Assembly (NCBI GenBank): GCA_937928735.1
Contig: CALFVF010000006.1
Location: 1-64,000, forward strand
Source of the DNA: an uncultured Verrucomicrobiales bacterium
GTDB lineage: Bacteria > Verrucomicrobiota > Verrucomicrobiia > Verrucomicrobiales > Akkermansiaceae
DNA length: 64,000 nt
Direction: 5' to 3'
Both the position numbers and the translations under genes were made by a program. The notes beneath the pieces are model-generated. The model was given only the letters and a program-made list of their open reading frames with translations. It ran no database searches and had not been told where the DNA came from. Of this stretch, positions 46,394-56,428 are shown in pieces. How positions within the stretch are numbered: position 1 is the stretch's first letter; each line of letters starts with the position of its first letter.

Positions 46394-46753
46394 CTTCTTG
46401 TTGCTCTCTTTTTTTATTCGTCTTTCTTTCTCTGTTTTTGTTTAGTACTTCTATTGCGGTTTTTTCGTTTTTGGAGCCCTCTTTGAAGTTGGTGTACACA
46501 TTGAATGGTTCTTTCTCTCTGAAGTCTTGGGGTATGAGTTCATCAGCATCTGTCTGATCACAGGGTAACTCGTTTCTGCTGTATGACTTAATTCTTGTGG
46601 CATGACTCCTGTTTGTCCCACCTGCTAATAAAAGCAGGATAAATAGTGAAAAGATCTTGCACTGAATCTAAAATTAGTTACTTTTTCGCCGCCTTCACAG
46701 AGGATGCTCTTTCAGAGCAGCTTACTGTACTAGGTAGCAATTCAAACTGAAGT
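46394..46753. other. spacer between the tRNA-Asp copies
   Basis: 360 bp. No gene is apparent. The ~85 bp before copy 2 repeat the ~85 bp before copy 1 at reduced identity (shared blocks include TCGCCGCCT, CAGAGCAGCT-like and CTGAAGTGGAGCGG). CTTGCAC is found 50-90 bp before both tRNAs and is a candidate -35 element. The end of copy 1 (CCACTTCTTGTTG) also recurs after copy 2. Confidence 0.5.
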
Positions 46754-46830
46754 GGAGCGGTAGCTCAATTGGTTAGAGCACCGGCCTGTCACGCCGGAGG
46801 TTGCGGGTTCGATTCCCGTCCGCTTCGCCA
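46754..46830 (+). tRNA. tRNA-Asp (GTC), copy 2
   Basis: 77 bases, the same sequence as copy 1, including CCA. It lies 360 bp downstream. A tandem duplication of one transcription unit (upstream region plus gene plus first ~13 bp downstream) explains the arrangement better than independent gain. Confidence 0.97.
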
Positions 46831-47002
46831 CTTCTTGTTGTTCTCTTAGGTTGCATTTTCTTTGTTTTATTTCTTAAAGCTCCTTTGCTCTTCTCTCAGA
46901 TTTGCGTCTTCATACTACTCAGAGGCTTCGTTGGTGAATCCGATGACTTTTTTACAAACTTGATACAAAGTCACGTATTAGCTGGTGTATACTTTGGGAG
47001 CT

Positions 47003-47440
47003 ATGAAAATTCGGACTATCACATTCCCATACCTTGTTACTTGTTTCGCCCTGCTCACTCACTTCTGCCGTGCTGATCTAAAACATAGTGAACCTATTAT
47101 TGCTTCCGTTACTAAAGTCATTCACCCATCGCGTAGTATGGCTCATAGCGTGACGCTCTGGATGACGATTCATAATCCAGAACGCTTTGGTGGATTTCAG
47201 TTCATAGTAGTGACAGACTTTACTGATCGAGCAAAAGCTAGAGCCCGTTTTCCATTTGGGAGTTTATATAAAATGGAATTACCTCTTGAAGTGGCACAAG
47301 AGCTAGAGACACACATACGTGCCCGTCTAGGCGTGGAAAATTCTCTGGATGGTGGGGTCGATCCTAAGATGATTTCTCAAATTTTTATTGTTCCTTCGCT
47401 ACCACTTGCAGAGCTTTCGATGGAACCCATTTCCTATTAA
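47003..47440 (+). CDS. small exported protein, unknown function
   Basis: 145 residues from ATG 47003, which has GGGAG just upstream. Residues 1-24 are a signal peptide (IRTITFPYLVTCFALLTHFCRA). The rest is a compact domain with SVTKVIHPSRSMAHSVTLWMTIHNPERFGGFQFIVVTD and a C-terminal PSLPLAELSMEPI. No family recognised. An alternative start 18 bp upstream is less likely. Convergent with the DUF58 gene. Confidence 0.8.
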   Translation: MKIRTITFPYLVTCFALLTHFCRADLKHSEPIIASVTKVIHPSRSMAHSVTLWMTIHNPERFGGFQFIVVTDFTDRAKARARFPFGSLYKMELPLEVAQELETHIRARLGVENSLDGGVDPKMISQIFIVPSLPLAELSMEPISY

Positions 47441-47475
47441 GAACATTAGTCCAATAACTCAATAAGCAAGTAGCC

Positions 47476-48876
47476 CTACACTCCAAGTGCCAATAAGTCA
47501 TTCTCAACACTCTGGCTGCCTATAGGGATGGTGCGAAACGGTAAGGGACTTTCATCGAGTTGTTGCCTTGCTTCCTGTTTGGTCTCCGCTATGAGAAGGA
47601 CAACTATGTCTATGCCCGCTGCACGCCATGTTTTTAGTGTCTTAGCATGCTCTTCTGTCAAGTGAACGAGGACAACGATGCATGAGCTCAGCAGTTCACT
47701 CTGGCTTCTGACGGTAGCTTCTAGATCCTGGAAGCACCCCTCATTCTGCCTGAGAACACCTGCGAGCAGCTCTAACATAGAGCTCACTTCCGCTATGTTT
47801 TTACCCAGTGTGTGTACTTCCACACCTTGTTGAAAAAAGACCACTTCGAGTAGACAGCGGCGTGTATCGATAGCGCAGGAAAAGGAAGCGGCCACAGACA
47901 CGGCGATTTCAAAAAGATGATCTTTCTCACCTCTCACTTGCGTGTCTAACACTAGCCCATACCGTGGGAAAAACTCTTCTTCCACTTCTTTCACGACTGG
48001 AGAGCCTACTTTAGCCCAGCTCTTCCAGTGAATCATTCGCCGACTATCCCCTGGTCGATAATCTCGTAGGGAGACAAATTCCCCTGACTGCCCTGAGATC
48101 CGACTGAGAGCTTCGCCTCCAAACTGATTTCTAGAGCTCCCTCCCATATGCAAATCAGGAATCGGGTAGCGCTTCGGCAGCACTATCACTTTATCCGTAC
48201 TTTGCTGAGCTTTTCTATAGCGCTGGAGTAGCCCCAGCGGCTCGGGTGTGATGCAATAGGCATTGAGTAATTCTAACACCCCGCGTCTTAGGGGCGTAAT
48301 CTCAAACTGGAGCTCTATGTTGTCTTTGTTATGGAGTGAGAGCATGGAGCTCTCTTTTGCTCGAAAAAATTTCCGTTGCTGAATAATCCACTGCCACCGG
48401 TAAAAGGCAAAGCGTCTATCAAAGCTATTGCGCAGTTCTTCCCCCGGTTCCCGACCATAGTAGAACTCAGCGACAGTGGGTAAATACACGGCTGGATGTT
48501 CGACAATCTGGAAGTTCGCAAGGCGCTTCTTAAGCTTCTGGACTTTCACCCTGTAGACGAGAGGCTGCCCCACAGAAGCTGTGCGTGGTAATTCACGCTC
48601 GATTTGTACTCGACCCCCAGAAAAAGCGAGTCCCACAAGAGCCACCAGCCACATCGCCACAATAAGCCCGATCACATGAATCATGGAAAGAAACACTCCA
48701 AGGCCTGAGAGGAGAGTCAGCAAGACTAAACCTATCGCTGAGCTCCAGGCAAGAGCCGTGAGACGATAGCGCAGCCAGTATGAGCCATAGCCTAGGCGGC
48801 TATAAAGCGCGTGAGTTCTCTGGTAGAACTGGGGTATACTCTCTCTGTCTTGCTTCTGCGCCATAGGAGGAATCAA
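47476..48876 (-). CDS. DUF58 domain protein, MoxR partner
   Basis: 466 residues. Two hydrophobic segments lie near residues 47-92 (LALAWSSAIGLVLLTLLSGLGVFL, MIHVIGLIVAMWLVALVGLAF), followed by a beta-rich periplasm- or cytosol-facing region and the DUF58 signature GEFVSLRDYRPGDSRRMIHWKSWAK (about 265-290). The C-terminal ~150 residues resemble a von Willebrand A-like domain. These proteins pair with MoxR ATPases in envelope stress or protein maturation. It overlaps the MoxR gene by 4 bp (ATG/TGA), so the two are coupled. The transglutaminase-like gene that often completes the set is not present here. Confidence 0.9.
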   Translation of the reverse strand: MIPPMAQKQDRESIPQFYQRTHALYSRLGYGSYWLRYRLTALAWSSAIGLVLLTLLSGLGVFLSMIHVIGLIVAMWLVALVGLAFSGGRVQIERELPRTASVGQPLVYRVKVQKLKKRLANFQIVEHPAVYLPTVAEFYYGREPGEELRNSFDRRFAFYRWQWIIQQRKFFRAKESSMLSLHNKDNIELQFEITPLRRGVLELLNAYCITPEPLGLLQRYRKAQQSTDKVIVLPKRYPIPDLHMGGSSRNQFGGEALSRISGQSGEFVSLRDYRPGDSRRMIHWKSWAKVGSPVVKEVEEEFFPRYGLVLDTQVRGEKDHLFEIAVSVAASFSCAIDTRRCLLEVVFFQQGVEVHTLGKNIAEVSSMLELLAGVLRQNEGCFQDLEATVRSQSELLSSCIVVLVHLTEEHAKTLKTWRAAGIDIVVLLIAETKQEARQQLDESPLPFRTIPIGSQSVENDLLALGV

Positions 48877-49826
48877 ACAGGAGCTGGGACTGTATCAAGC
48901 AACTCGCGAACACAGGCTCTGGCATCTCGGCCACTAAATTTCGCCTCTGGATCCATTACGAGTCGGTGAGCGATCACGTCCTCTGCCACTGCCTGAACAT
49001 GGTCTGGCGTGACGAATTGTTTCCCTTCAAATAGGGCTATGGCTTGGGACACCTTCATGAGTGCCAGTGAAGCACGTGGACTTGCTGGAAGCTGTACGTC
49101 CTTGTGCGTTCTTGAAGCAGACACGAGAGTGACGATATAGCGCTGCACTTCCTCACAGACTTCGATGCTCTGTGTGACCTTTCGTAGCAGAAGAATATCG
49201 TCCAGACTGACATTGGCTTCTAGATCATCCAGGGGATGATTGTACTGCTGGGCAGCAAGCACGTTCATCTCAGATTCCACATCCAAGTAGCCCAGTGAGC
49301 ACTGCATGGTGAATCGATCCATCTGCGCTTCTGGTAATGGGTAGGTACCGCGGAATTCCACAGGATTCTGAGTCGCTATGACTAGAAACATCGTATCCAT
49401 GCTATAGCACTGCCCTTCTACTGTCACTTGTCCTTCCGCCATCACCTCTAACATCGAACTCTGAGTTCTGGGAGAAGCGCGGTTAATCTCATCCGCTAAG
49501 AGCACATGACAAAACACAGGGCCTTTCTGAAACTCAAACTGGTGCGTCTTAGGGTCGAGAATAGAGACTCCTAAGACATCTGAGGGCAATAAATCTGGTG
49601 TGAACTGAACGCGCTGAAACACAGCATTCCCCACTGAATGCGCTATGGCCTTCGCCAATGTCGTCTTTCCAGTTCCTGGATAGTCCTCAAGTAGTAAGTG
49701 CCCTCCCGAAGCCAGGCAGCATAACACTCTATCAATCACTCTATCTTGCCCTTGAACCACTGAGGTCACTGATTTCCTGAGTCTCTCGATCACTCCTCTT
49801 GCCTGCTGAAACAACGCATCATCCAT
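48873..49826 (-). CDS. MoxR-family AAA+ ATPase
   Basis: 317 residues. AAA+ core: Walker A EDYPGTGKTTLAKA (about 50), Walker B VLLADEINRASPRTQ (about 110), sensor 1 VIATQNPVEFRGTYPLPEAQMDRF and the arginine-finger region. C-terminal lid with SPRASLALMKVSQAIALF and VQAVAEDVIAHRL. MoxR proteins act as chaperone-like ATPases that assemble or activate other proteins, here probably through the overlapping DUF58 gene. Confidence 0.93.
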   Translation of the reverse strand: MDDALFQQARGVIERLRKSVTSVVQGQDRVIDRVLCCLASGGHLLLEDYPGTGKTTLAKAIAHSVGNAVFQRVQFTPDLLPSDVLGVSILDPKTHQFEFQKGPVFCHVLLADEINRASPRTQSSMLEVMAEGQVTVEGQCYSMDTMFLVIATQNPVEFRGTYPLPEAQMDRFTMQCSLGYLDVESEMNVLAAQQYNHPLDDLEANVSLDDILLLRKVTQSIEVCEEVQRYIVTLVSASRTHKDVQLPASPRASLALMKVSQAIALFEGKQFVTPDHVQAVAEDVIAHRLVMDPEAKFSGRDARACVRELLDTVPAPV

Positions 49827-49984
49827 TATTGTTTTATTAGAAAGCAGCTTCTATTTCTGTCAACCTCTGAAATCACCGAAACACCGACCTGATTTACGCT
49901 CCACCACAGCTCTCAAACACGCTAATGAACTCCGCTTCTGCGCTATTGCATGGACTTTTTTTCTCCCTCCCTTAGTAGATAGAC

Positions 49985-50899
49985 ATGATAGATTCTAGGA
50001 CGACTCCACAAGAGCCGCAGACTGAGCCCTACTTTTCGGAGTTTATCCAAGGGTTGTGGAGAATGGATGCTTGGGCACAGACGCCTCAGCAGAACTTAGC
50101 CTTTATGGAGCAATGCCTCGAGCTAGGTGTTAGTAGCTTTGATCAGGCTAATATCTATGGCTGGCAGCCATCCTGTGAAGAAATCTTTGGCAAAGCTCTC
50201 GCTCTTAGCCCTCATTTACGAGATCAGGTGCAGATCATCTCTAAGTGCAATATCCGAGCCCACGGCCTCCCAGAGGGCCAAGTCGCACACTATGAGACGA
50301 CCTATGACTCCATCACTCAGTCCGCTGAACTCTCGCTCAAACGTATGGGTATCGAGCATCTTGACGCTTTACTTATACACCGCCTCGATTATTTGATGCA
50401 CGCGGATGAGGTGGCGCGCGCCTTTGCTGACCTAAAAGCGGCCGGGAAGGTCTCCCACTTTGGCGTTTCTAACTTCACACCCTCCCAGTTCTCTCTGCTC
50501 CAGTCTCGCCTGGATGAGCCTCTCCTCACCAATCAGGTCGAAATGAATCCTCTGCGCTTCGGAGTCATAGAAGACGGCACCCTCGATCAGCTCCAGCAGT
50601 TCAGAGTCCGCCCCATGGCGTGGTCCCCCTTCGCAGGTGGTGAAATATTCTCAGCCACCCCCTCTCCTCAGGTCAGTCGAGTGCAGACGACTCTCAGAGA
50701 ACTGAGCCAAGAACTAGACGTGAACACTGACCAAATCACCCTCGCATGGATCCGCCAGCATCCATCTCAGCCAAGGATCATTCTCGGCACCAAGCAAATC
50801 CAGCGCGTGCAAGAGGCTCTCGAAGCCACATCCCTCACCCTTAGTCATGAACAGTGGTACAGACTCTGGGTCGCCTCAAAGGGACATGGTGTCCCCTAA
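49985..50899 (+). CDS. aldo/keto reductase, YdhF-like
   Basis: 304 residues, (beta/alpha)8 barrel NADPH oxidoreductase of the aldo/keto reductase family. The catalytic tetrad is visible: Asp in SSFDQANIYGW and Tyr in IYGW, Lys in QIISKCN and His in LLIHRLDYLM. NADP-binding stretches: HFGVSNFTPSQFSLLQ, QVEMNPLRFG and RIILGTKQIQRVQEALEA. Resembles E. coli YdhF-type enzymes. Substrate unknown. Divergent from MoxR; a purL start is 177 bp further. Confidence 0.92.
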   Translation: MIDSRTTPQEPQTEPYFSEFIQGLWRMDAWAQTPQQNLAFMEQCLELGVSSFDQANIYGWQPSCEEIFGKALALSPHLRDQVQIISKCNIRAHGLPEGQVAHYETTYDSITQSAELSLKRMGIEHLDALLIHRLDYLMHADEVARAFADLKAAGKVSHFGVSNFTPSQFSLLQSRLDEPLLTNQVEMNPLRFGVIEDGTLDQLQQFRVRPMAWSPFAGGEIFSATPSPQVSRVQTTLRELSQELDVNTDQITLAWIRQHPSQPRIILGTKQIQRVQEALEATSLTLSHEQWYRLWVASKGHGVP

Positions 50900-51075
50900 A
50901 TTTCTCCTCAGAGGCTCCTTCACATACACCCAAAAGGGAGATTTTCGACAGAATCAAATAGCTCTCTTAGCTAGAGAGGCCTCTCAAAACTAGCCCCATT
51001 GGCGTGGTCTCAGAAAATGAGTTCTCCCCCTCAAAAACCATTGCCTCAGAGGCTCCTTTCCTCTACCCCGTTTCT

Positions 51076-54000
51076 ATGCACCGCGTCTTTGTCGAGAAAC
51101 ATTCCGAATTTAACTCTGAAGCGAGAAGTTTACTCGCTGACCTGCGAGAAAACCTCAATCTCGACCTCTCTCATGTCCGTGTCATCCAGCGCTATGATGT
51201 CGAAGGTCTCAGCTCCGAGCAGTTCCAAGAAGCCGTAAAACTCATTCTCTCCGAGCCCCAGATCGCGGATGCTTCCGAGAGTTTTTCCATTCCTGCAAGT
51301 GCTAGTACAAAAAGTGCTAGTACAAATACACGTGCTTTTGCCGTCGAATACCTCCCCGGTCAGTTTGATCAGCGCGCCGACTCCGCCGCCCAGTGCGTGC
51401 AGATCCTCACTGGAGAAGAACAGCCGCGTATTGCCTCAGCTCGAGTGATTGTACTCGAAGGTGAACTTTCCGAGGAAGAATTCACAGCTGTTAAGACATT
51501 CTGTATCAATGCAGTAGACTCTAGAGAAGCCTCTATGGAGCAACCAGAAACTCTCGCTCCTAACACATCGACTCCGGGAGACGTCGCCGTTCTCACAGGC
51601 TTCTGCCAAGATTCTTCCGAAGACCTCGCCCAGCGTCGCTCCCAGCTTGGCCTCGCGATGAGCCAGCTCGACCTCGAGTTCACCCAGAGCTACTTCCGTG
51701 ATGAAGAAGAGCGTGATCCGACAATCACTGAGATCAAGATGCTCGACACCTATTGGTCAGATCACTGTCGTCACACAACATTCGCCACGAAGTTAGAGAA
51801 TGTTTCTTTCGACCCAGGGACTGAGTATATTCAAGAAGCTTACCAGAGCTACAAAGACACACGCTCAGCGGTCTACGGTGAAGTACTCGAGACTCGCCCA
51901 GAGACTCTCATGGACATTGCTCTAATCGGCATGAAAGAGCTCCGCAAAACTGGCGAGCTCGATAACGTCGAAATCTCTGAGGAAATCAATGCCGCTTCCA
52001 TCGAAGTTTCTGTCGATGTCGATGGTGAGTCTCAGGACTGGCTAGTGATGTTTAAGAACGAAACTCATAACCACCCCACTGAGATCGAGCCCTTCGGTGG
52101 GGCAGCGACCTGTCTGGGCGGCTGTATCAGAGACCCACTCTCAGGCCGCTCCTATGTCTATCAAGCCATGCGAGTCACTGGTGCGGCAGATCCGCGCACT
52201 CCATTTGCTGACACACTACCTGGTAAGCTCCCTCAGCGAGTGATTTGCCAAGGAGCCGCAGAAGGCTACTCTTCCTATGGAAACCAGATTGGTCTCGCCA
52301 CTGGCCAAGTCTCAGAGGTCTATCACCCGAACTATGTCGCCAAGCGCATGGAGATCGGGGCTGTCGTCGCTGCTGCTCCTAAAGAAAACGTCTTCCGTGG
52401 TAGCCCTGCGAAAGGAGACGTGATTCTTCTCATCGGCGGCCGCACTGGCCGAGACGGCGTCGGTGGTGCCACAGGTTCTTCTAAGGAACACACAGATACC
52501 GCTCTCGAAAACTCCGCTGAAGTCCAGAAAGGCAATGCCCCCACTGAGCGCAAGATCCAGCGACTCTTCCGCCGTGCTGAATTCGCTAAAAAGATCAAAG
52601 TCTGTAATGACTTTGGCGCTGGTGGTGTCTCTGTAGCGATTGGAGAAATCGCGCCTTCACTCGACATTAATCTCGATGCTGTGCCTAAGAAATACGCTGG
52701 TCTCGATGGTACAGAGCTCGCTATATCAGAGTCCCAAGAACGTATGGCGATTTGCGTGGATCCAGTGGATGTTCCATTTCTCCAGTCAGAATGTGATGCA
52801 GAAAACCTCGAGTGCAGCTATGTCGCTGATGTCACCGACTCAGGCCGACTCGTGATCCACCATCAGGGAAAGACCATTGTGGATTTCTCAAGAGCCTTTC
52901 TCGATACCAATGGAGTCGTCCAGTCGAACTCCGTGCATGTGAATGCACCTGCGCCAACTAGCCCTCTCGAGCAGGCGATCCCAGCTGTCACTCAGTCTCA
53001 GACTCTGAAGGAAAAATTCAGCGCCGTACTTGGTGATCTCAATACAGCATCACAGAAAGGACTCATGGAGACATTTGATGGCTCTATCGGAGCAGGAAGT
53101 GTGCTCAATCCCTTCGGAGGAGCACACCAGCTCACACCGACAGATGCGATGGTCGCAAAAATCCCACTTCTCAAGGGAGAAACAAACACAGCGACTTATA
53201 TGAGCTGGGGCTTTAACCCTAACATTGCTAGCTGGTCGCCCTATCATGGTGCCGCCTACGCACTCACTGAGTCAGTGTGCAAAATCATTTCTTCAGGAGC
53301 GCACCTCAATGACATCCGCTTCACCCTTCAGGAGTACTTCGAGCGCCTAGGCACTGACCCTGCACGCTGGGGTAAGCCCTTTGCCGCTCTCCTCGGCGCC
53401 TACCACGTCCAGCACGAGCTCAGACTCGGAGCTATCGGTGGCAAGGACTCTATGTCTGGTACTTTCCACGACATAGATGTCCCGCCGACATTAGTCTCCT
53501 TCGCACTCGCTCCAGGGCTAGCTGACCGAGCTCTTTCTCCCGAGTTCAAACAAGCTGGCAGCACGATATCTCTGATCTCAGTACCTAGAGACGCGCAAGG
53601 ACTCCCTGATTTTGAGAAGCTCAAAGAAATTGCGGATATCTTCTACGCGCTCAATGGCGAGGGCAAGATCCTTGCGGCACACAGTCTCGCAGAAGGTGGT
53701 ATCGCTGCCGGTCTGGCGAAAATGGCCTTTGGTAATCTCATTGGCGCGAAGCTAGACACCTCCACAGATAGTCTTGATCTATTCAGAGAGCGCTACTTCC
53801 ATTTCCTCATCGAGACTTCTGCTGATACAGTTCTCCCAAGTGCGCTAAACGCACAAGTCATTGGCCAGACAACAAATGAGCCAAGCATCACACTAGATGA
53901 TGAAGTTCTCACCCTAGCGGATTTGTTAGAAGCGTGGACGACACCTCTCGAAAGCACCTACCCCTCTCGCACAGAGCCTCAGAACTCTGCGATAGAGACC

Positions 54001-54846
54001 TTCGCATACAGTGGTCAATCGCAGAGCTACCAAGGCACTTCTATCGCCAAGCCAAAAGTCATTATACCAGTATTTCCAGGGACTAATTGCGAGTACGATA
54101 CAGCGCGAGTCTTCCAGCAAGCAGGAGCTGAGACAGAGACCCTTGTCTTCCGTAATCTCACTCCGCAGGCAATGGAGGAGTCTCTCCAGCAGCTTGCTCG
54201 CTCTATCACAGACTCTCAGATCCTCATGCTTCCGGGTGGATTCTCCGCTGGTGATGAGCCAGATGGATCAGGTAAATTCATCGCCACAGTTCTGCGAAAT
54301 CCACAGGTCGCTGAGGCACTCATGAAGCTACTTAAAGACCGAGACGGTCTCGTACTCGGTATCTGCAATGGTTTCCAAGCCCTCATTAAGACAGGTCTTG
54401 TGCCTTATGGTGAAATTCGTGACCCTCAACCTGGAGCCCCTACCCTCACCTTCAATGACATTGGCCGCCATGTCGCCTGCTATGCGAACACAAGAATCGC
54501 CTCCACCCTCTCGCCATGGCTCGCTAACACCGAAGTTGGTGACGTGCACAATATCCCATTCTCACATGGAGAAGGGAAATTCTTCGCCTCTGAGGCAGAC
54601 ATACGCGCTCTGGCCGAGGCAGGACAGATCGCGACACAATACACAGACCTAGATGGTCAGCCGAGCATGGAGAATGCCTTTAACCCGAATGGCTCTCTCT
54701 ATGCGATTGAGGGCATCACCTCTCCCTGTGGTAAAGTATTCGGTAAAATGGGTCACACAGAGCGTAGAGGTCAGAATATCGCTCGCAATATTTCAGGAAA
54801 CAAGCATCAGCCACTCTTTAAGGCTGGGGTCGATTATTTCTCTTAG
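51076..54846 (+). CDS. purL: phosphoribosylformylglycinamidine synthase, single chain
   Basis: 1256 residues from ATG 51076 (MHRVFVEKHSEFNSEA); a GTG at 51004 lies in frame but precedes the usual family start. PurL makes FGAM from FGAR, glutamine and ATP in purine synthesis. Domains in order: N-terminal PurS-like part, linker, two AIRS-type halves (LDTYWSDHCRHTTFATKLENV, FKNETHNHPTEIEPFGGAATCLGGCIRD, GIGGKDSMSG-like GAIGGKDSMSGT), and a C-terminal class I glutaminase (Cys in LVLGICNGFQALIKTGL, His/Glu in FSHGEGKF). The linear PGGFSAGDEP form matches the large-type family found in Bacteroidetes and some others. The 5' flank is about 170 bp. Confidence 0.97.
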   Translation: MHRVFVEKHSEFNSEARSLLADLRENLNLDLSHVRVIQRYDVEGLSSEQFQEAVKLILSEPQIADASESFSIPASASTKSASTNTRAFAVEYLPGQFDQRADSAAQCVQILTGEEQPRIASARVIVLEGELSEEEFTAVKTFCINAVDSREASMEQPETLAPNTSTPGDVAVLTGFCQDSSEDLAQRRSQLGLAMSQLDLEFTQSYFRDEEERDPTITEIKMLDTYWSDHCRHTTFATKLENVSFDPGTEYIQEAYQSYKDTRSAVYGEVLETRPETLMDIALIGMKELRKTGELDNVEISEEINAASIEVSVDVDGESQDWLVMFKNETHNHPTEIEPFGGAATCLGGCIRDPLSGRSYVYQAMRVTGAADPRTPFADTLPGKLPQRVICQGAAEGYSSYGNQIGLATGQVSEVYHPNYVAKRMEIGAVVAAAPKENVFRGSPAKGDVILLIGGRTGRDGVGGATGSSKEHTDTALENSAEVQKGNAPTERKIQRLFRRAEFAKKIKVCNDFGAGGVSVAIGEIAPSLDINLDAVPKKYAGLDGTELAISESQERMAICVDPVDVPFLQSECDAENLECSYVADVTDSGRLVIHHQGKTIVDFSRAFLDTNGVVQSNSVHVNAPAPTSPLEQAIPAVTQSQTLKEKFSAVLGDLNTASQKGLMETFDGSIGAGSVLNPFGGAHQLTPTDAMVAKIPLLKGETNTATYMSWGFNPNIASWSPYHGAAYALTESVCKIISSGAHLNDIRFTLQEYFERLGTDPARWGKPFAALLGAYHVQHELRLGAIGGKDSMSGTFHDIDVPPTLVSFALAPGLADRALSPEFKQAGSTISLISVPRDAQGLPDFEKLKEIADIFYALNGEGKILAAHSLAEGGIAAGLAKMAFGNLIGAKLDTSTDSLDLFRERYFHFLIETSADTVLPSALNAQVIGQTTNEPSITLDDEVLTLADLLEAWTTPLESTYPSRTEPQNSAIETFAYSGQSQSYQGTSIAKPKVIIPVFPGTNCEYDTARVFQQAGAETETLVFRNLTPQAMEESLQQLARSITDSQILMLPGGFSAGDEPDGSGKFIATVLRNPQVAEALMKLLKDRDGLVLGICNGFQALIKTGLVPYGEIRDPQPGAPTLTFNDIGRHVACYANTRIASTLSPWLANTEVGDVHNIPFSHGEGKFFASEADIRALAEAGQIATQYTDLDGQPSMENAFNPNGSLYAIEGITSPCGKVFGKMGHTERRGQNIARNISGNKHQPLFKAGVDYFS

Positions 54847-54866
54847 TGCTGAGCTCTAGAGAAGAC

Positions 54867-55703
54867 TTAGAGACTCTCTTTTTTCGTCACAAGCGAGGCA
54901 AGAGAGTCACTCATCGAGATCGTCATTCCACCGTCTAACAAATTTGATTTTTCTTGGGAAACCCATTGGCTCACATGATAGAGAGTCGTGAAGTGGCACG
55001 TACTCGCTTGCGCTCCTTTGCCGCCAATCAGCTCTGTCCCCCGCCTTGTATTATCCAGCATCCATGCAGGTAGAGAGAGGTGGTAGGGATTTCGCGAGAC
55101 TTCTCCATGGTGGAGTGACAGCGCAGCGATTAGCTCTGCAAGAGTAGCAGAATCCCCTTCTAACATAAGATTAGGGTTCTCCATCGCCCTCCAGAATTCG
55201 GTTTCGATGAGCAGGCACTCGAAGTTCTCTGGCATTTGGCCTAAAGCTCCTTCTACCAGAGCATGCACAGCTTCATGCGTCCGATGACCATCTAACTTGT
55301 GCGGGTAGACGATGACACTGGGCTGAAATACACATAGAGTCTCAGCAATGTCTTCGACATCTAAATCACTGAGATCTGACCTGGCGACGTGATTGCTCCA
55401 GCCTAGGTAGGCACAGGCTCTTTCTAACTCATCGAGTCGGCGCTCTCTCGATGCTCTATCGCTACCAAATGTCACCGGCACATTGATGACTTCTACATCC
55501 AGCTCCTGCATAGCACGCAGGGCAAAGAGACCAGTGATGCACTCATCATCTGGATGCGGTGAAAACAGAAGTAATTTACTGGCTCTAGACTCTACACTGG
55601 GCTCTGTGCTAGGCTCTACGGGGTGAGCACCAGTGACAGTGTAGCTTTCTGCTTTCTTATATGCGAGCTCCAGACCCTCCACATAATCTTGATAGGGGTT
55701 CAT
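54867..55703 (-). CDS. PIG-L/LmbE-family deacetylase
   Basis: 278 residues. The zinc-dependent N-acetyl hydrolase motif LLFSPHPDDECITG (His-Pro-Asp-Asp-Glu) is at about residues 46-59, followed by the distal YPHKLDGHRTHEAVH with the third ligand His. The family removes acetyl from GlcNAc-type sugars in mycothiol, bacillithiol or antibiotic biosynthesis, or from other amides. Its start codon overlaps or abuts the DUF2459-like gene (3-bp spacing), and purU follows upstream of that by 2 bp, so the three are one transcript (purU, DUF2459-like, PIG-L). Confidence 0.9.
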   Translation of the reverse strand: MNPYQDYVEGLELAYKKAESYTVTGAHPVEPSTEPSVESRASKLLLFSPHPDDECITGLFALRAMQELDVEVINVPVTFGSDRASRERRLDELERACAYLGWSNHVARSDLSDLDVEDIAETLCVFQPSVIVYPHKLDGHRTHEAVHALVEGALGQMPENFECLLIETEFWRAMENPNLMLEGDSATLAELIAALSLHHGEVSRNPYHLSLPAWMLDNTRRGTELIGGKGAQASTCHFTTLYHVSQWVSQEKSNLLDGGMTISMSDSLASLVTKKESL

Positions 55704-55706
55704 AAC

Positions 55707-56426
55707 TTATCTGTTTCTTACTGGTGCCGTGTTACGAGCCATACTCTCAGTGAGCTCTAGAGAAGGATACTTCGCATCCAGCTGCTCAAAGAGTGCGGGG
55801 GCAAAGATAGCATGCACCTTATATCCAGCTTTTCTCAGCAAAAGAGCTGTCCAGCGATTACAGCTACGACTTATAAAGTAGCGCTCACGACCTCGAAAGT
55901 AGACTTCTTGCGCACGTGCTCCCTTACCTAAACACATGAGCTTAGAACTCGCCTTCTCCCTCTGTATGGAGTCCACCACAGGACAGAGTAGCTCACCAAG
56001 TTGATCTTTTGTGATGTCATAGGTTCTTAGCAATTGCTCGGCGTAGTGCTTGGGTGGTTCTTCCCTCACAGCGGCTACTCGGATGACAGTCGCTGTCGGC
56101 AGAAATAGTGCGGAGAAGATTAACCATGGTGTGAGCTTTTTGCTACGGAAGAGTGCCTCATCACCCCAGCTAAGTTCTAAATACTCACTCTCCTTGAAAT
56201 CTAAATAACGATACCATTCTGCGTGAGACACATCCTCAGACTTCAGAACAATCCCTGTATGCCAGCCCTCACTATAGACCGTGATGCGGCAAGTCTCTAC
56301 TGCCTCAGGTGGGTAGTAGAGTTCTGAGTTCTTCATCTCTGGAGCTACGGTAAAAAGTCCGCTCTTCGCCCCTGGCCATAGCGTTCTAGCTAGTGCTGGA
56401 AATCCAGTTTTTAAGTCCTTCCACAC
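55707..56426 (-). CDS. DUF2459-like protein
   Basis: 239 residues. Pattern of the TIGR02117/DUF2459 group: ITVYSEGWHTGIVLKSEDV near residue 48, YLELSWGDEALFRS, and RSCNRWTALLLRKAGYKV with a conserved Cys-Asn-x-Trp-Thr near residue 190. The group is a cysteine-peptidase-like fold (NlpC/P60-related) of unknown target. N-terminus mildly hydrophobic but no clear signal peptide. Middle gene of a purU to PIG-L cluster. Confidence 0.8.
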   Translation of the reverse strand: MWKDLKTGFPALARTLWPGAKSGLFTVAPEMKNSELYYPPEAVETCRITVYSEGWHTGIVLKSEDVSHAEWYRYLDFKESEYLELSWGDEALFRSKKLTPWLIFSALFLPTATVIRVAAVREEPPKHYAEQLLRTYDITKDQLGELLCPVVDSIQREKASSKLMCLGKGARAQEVYFRGRERYFISRSCNRWTALLLRKAGYKVHAIFAPALFEQLDAKYPSLELTESMARNTAPVRNR

Positions 56427-56428
56427 AA

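Noticed and set aside
46305-46499. Minus-strand reading frame over tRNA-Asp
   Set aside because: It is the familiar artefact opposite a tRNA gene (GIEPATSGVTGRCSNQLSYRST-type translation) and has no real start or family.
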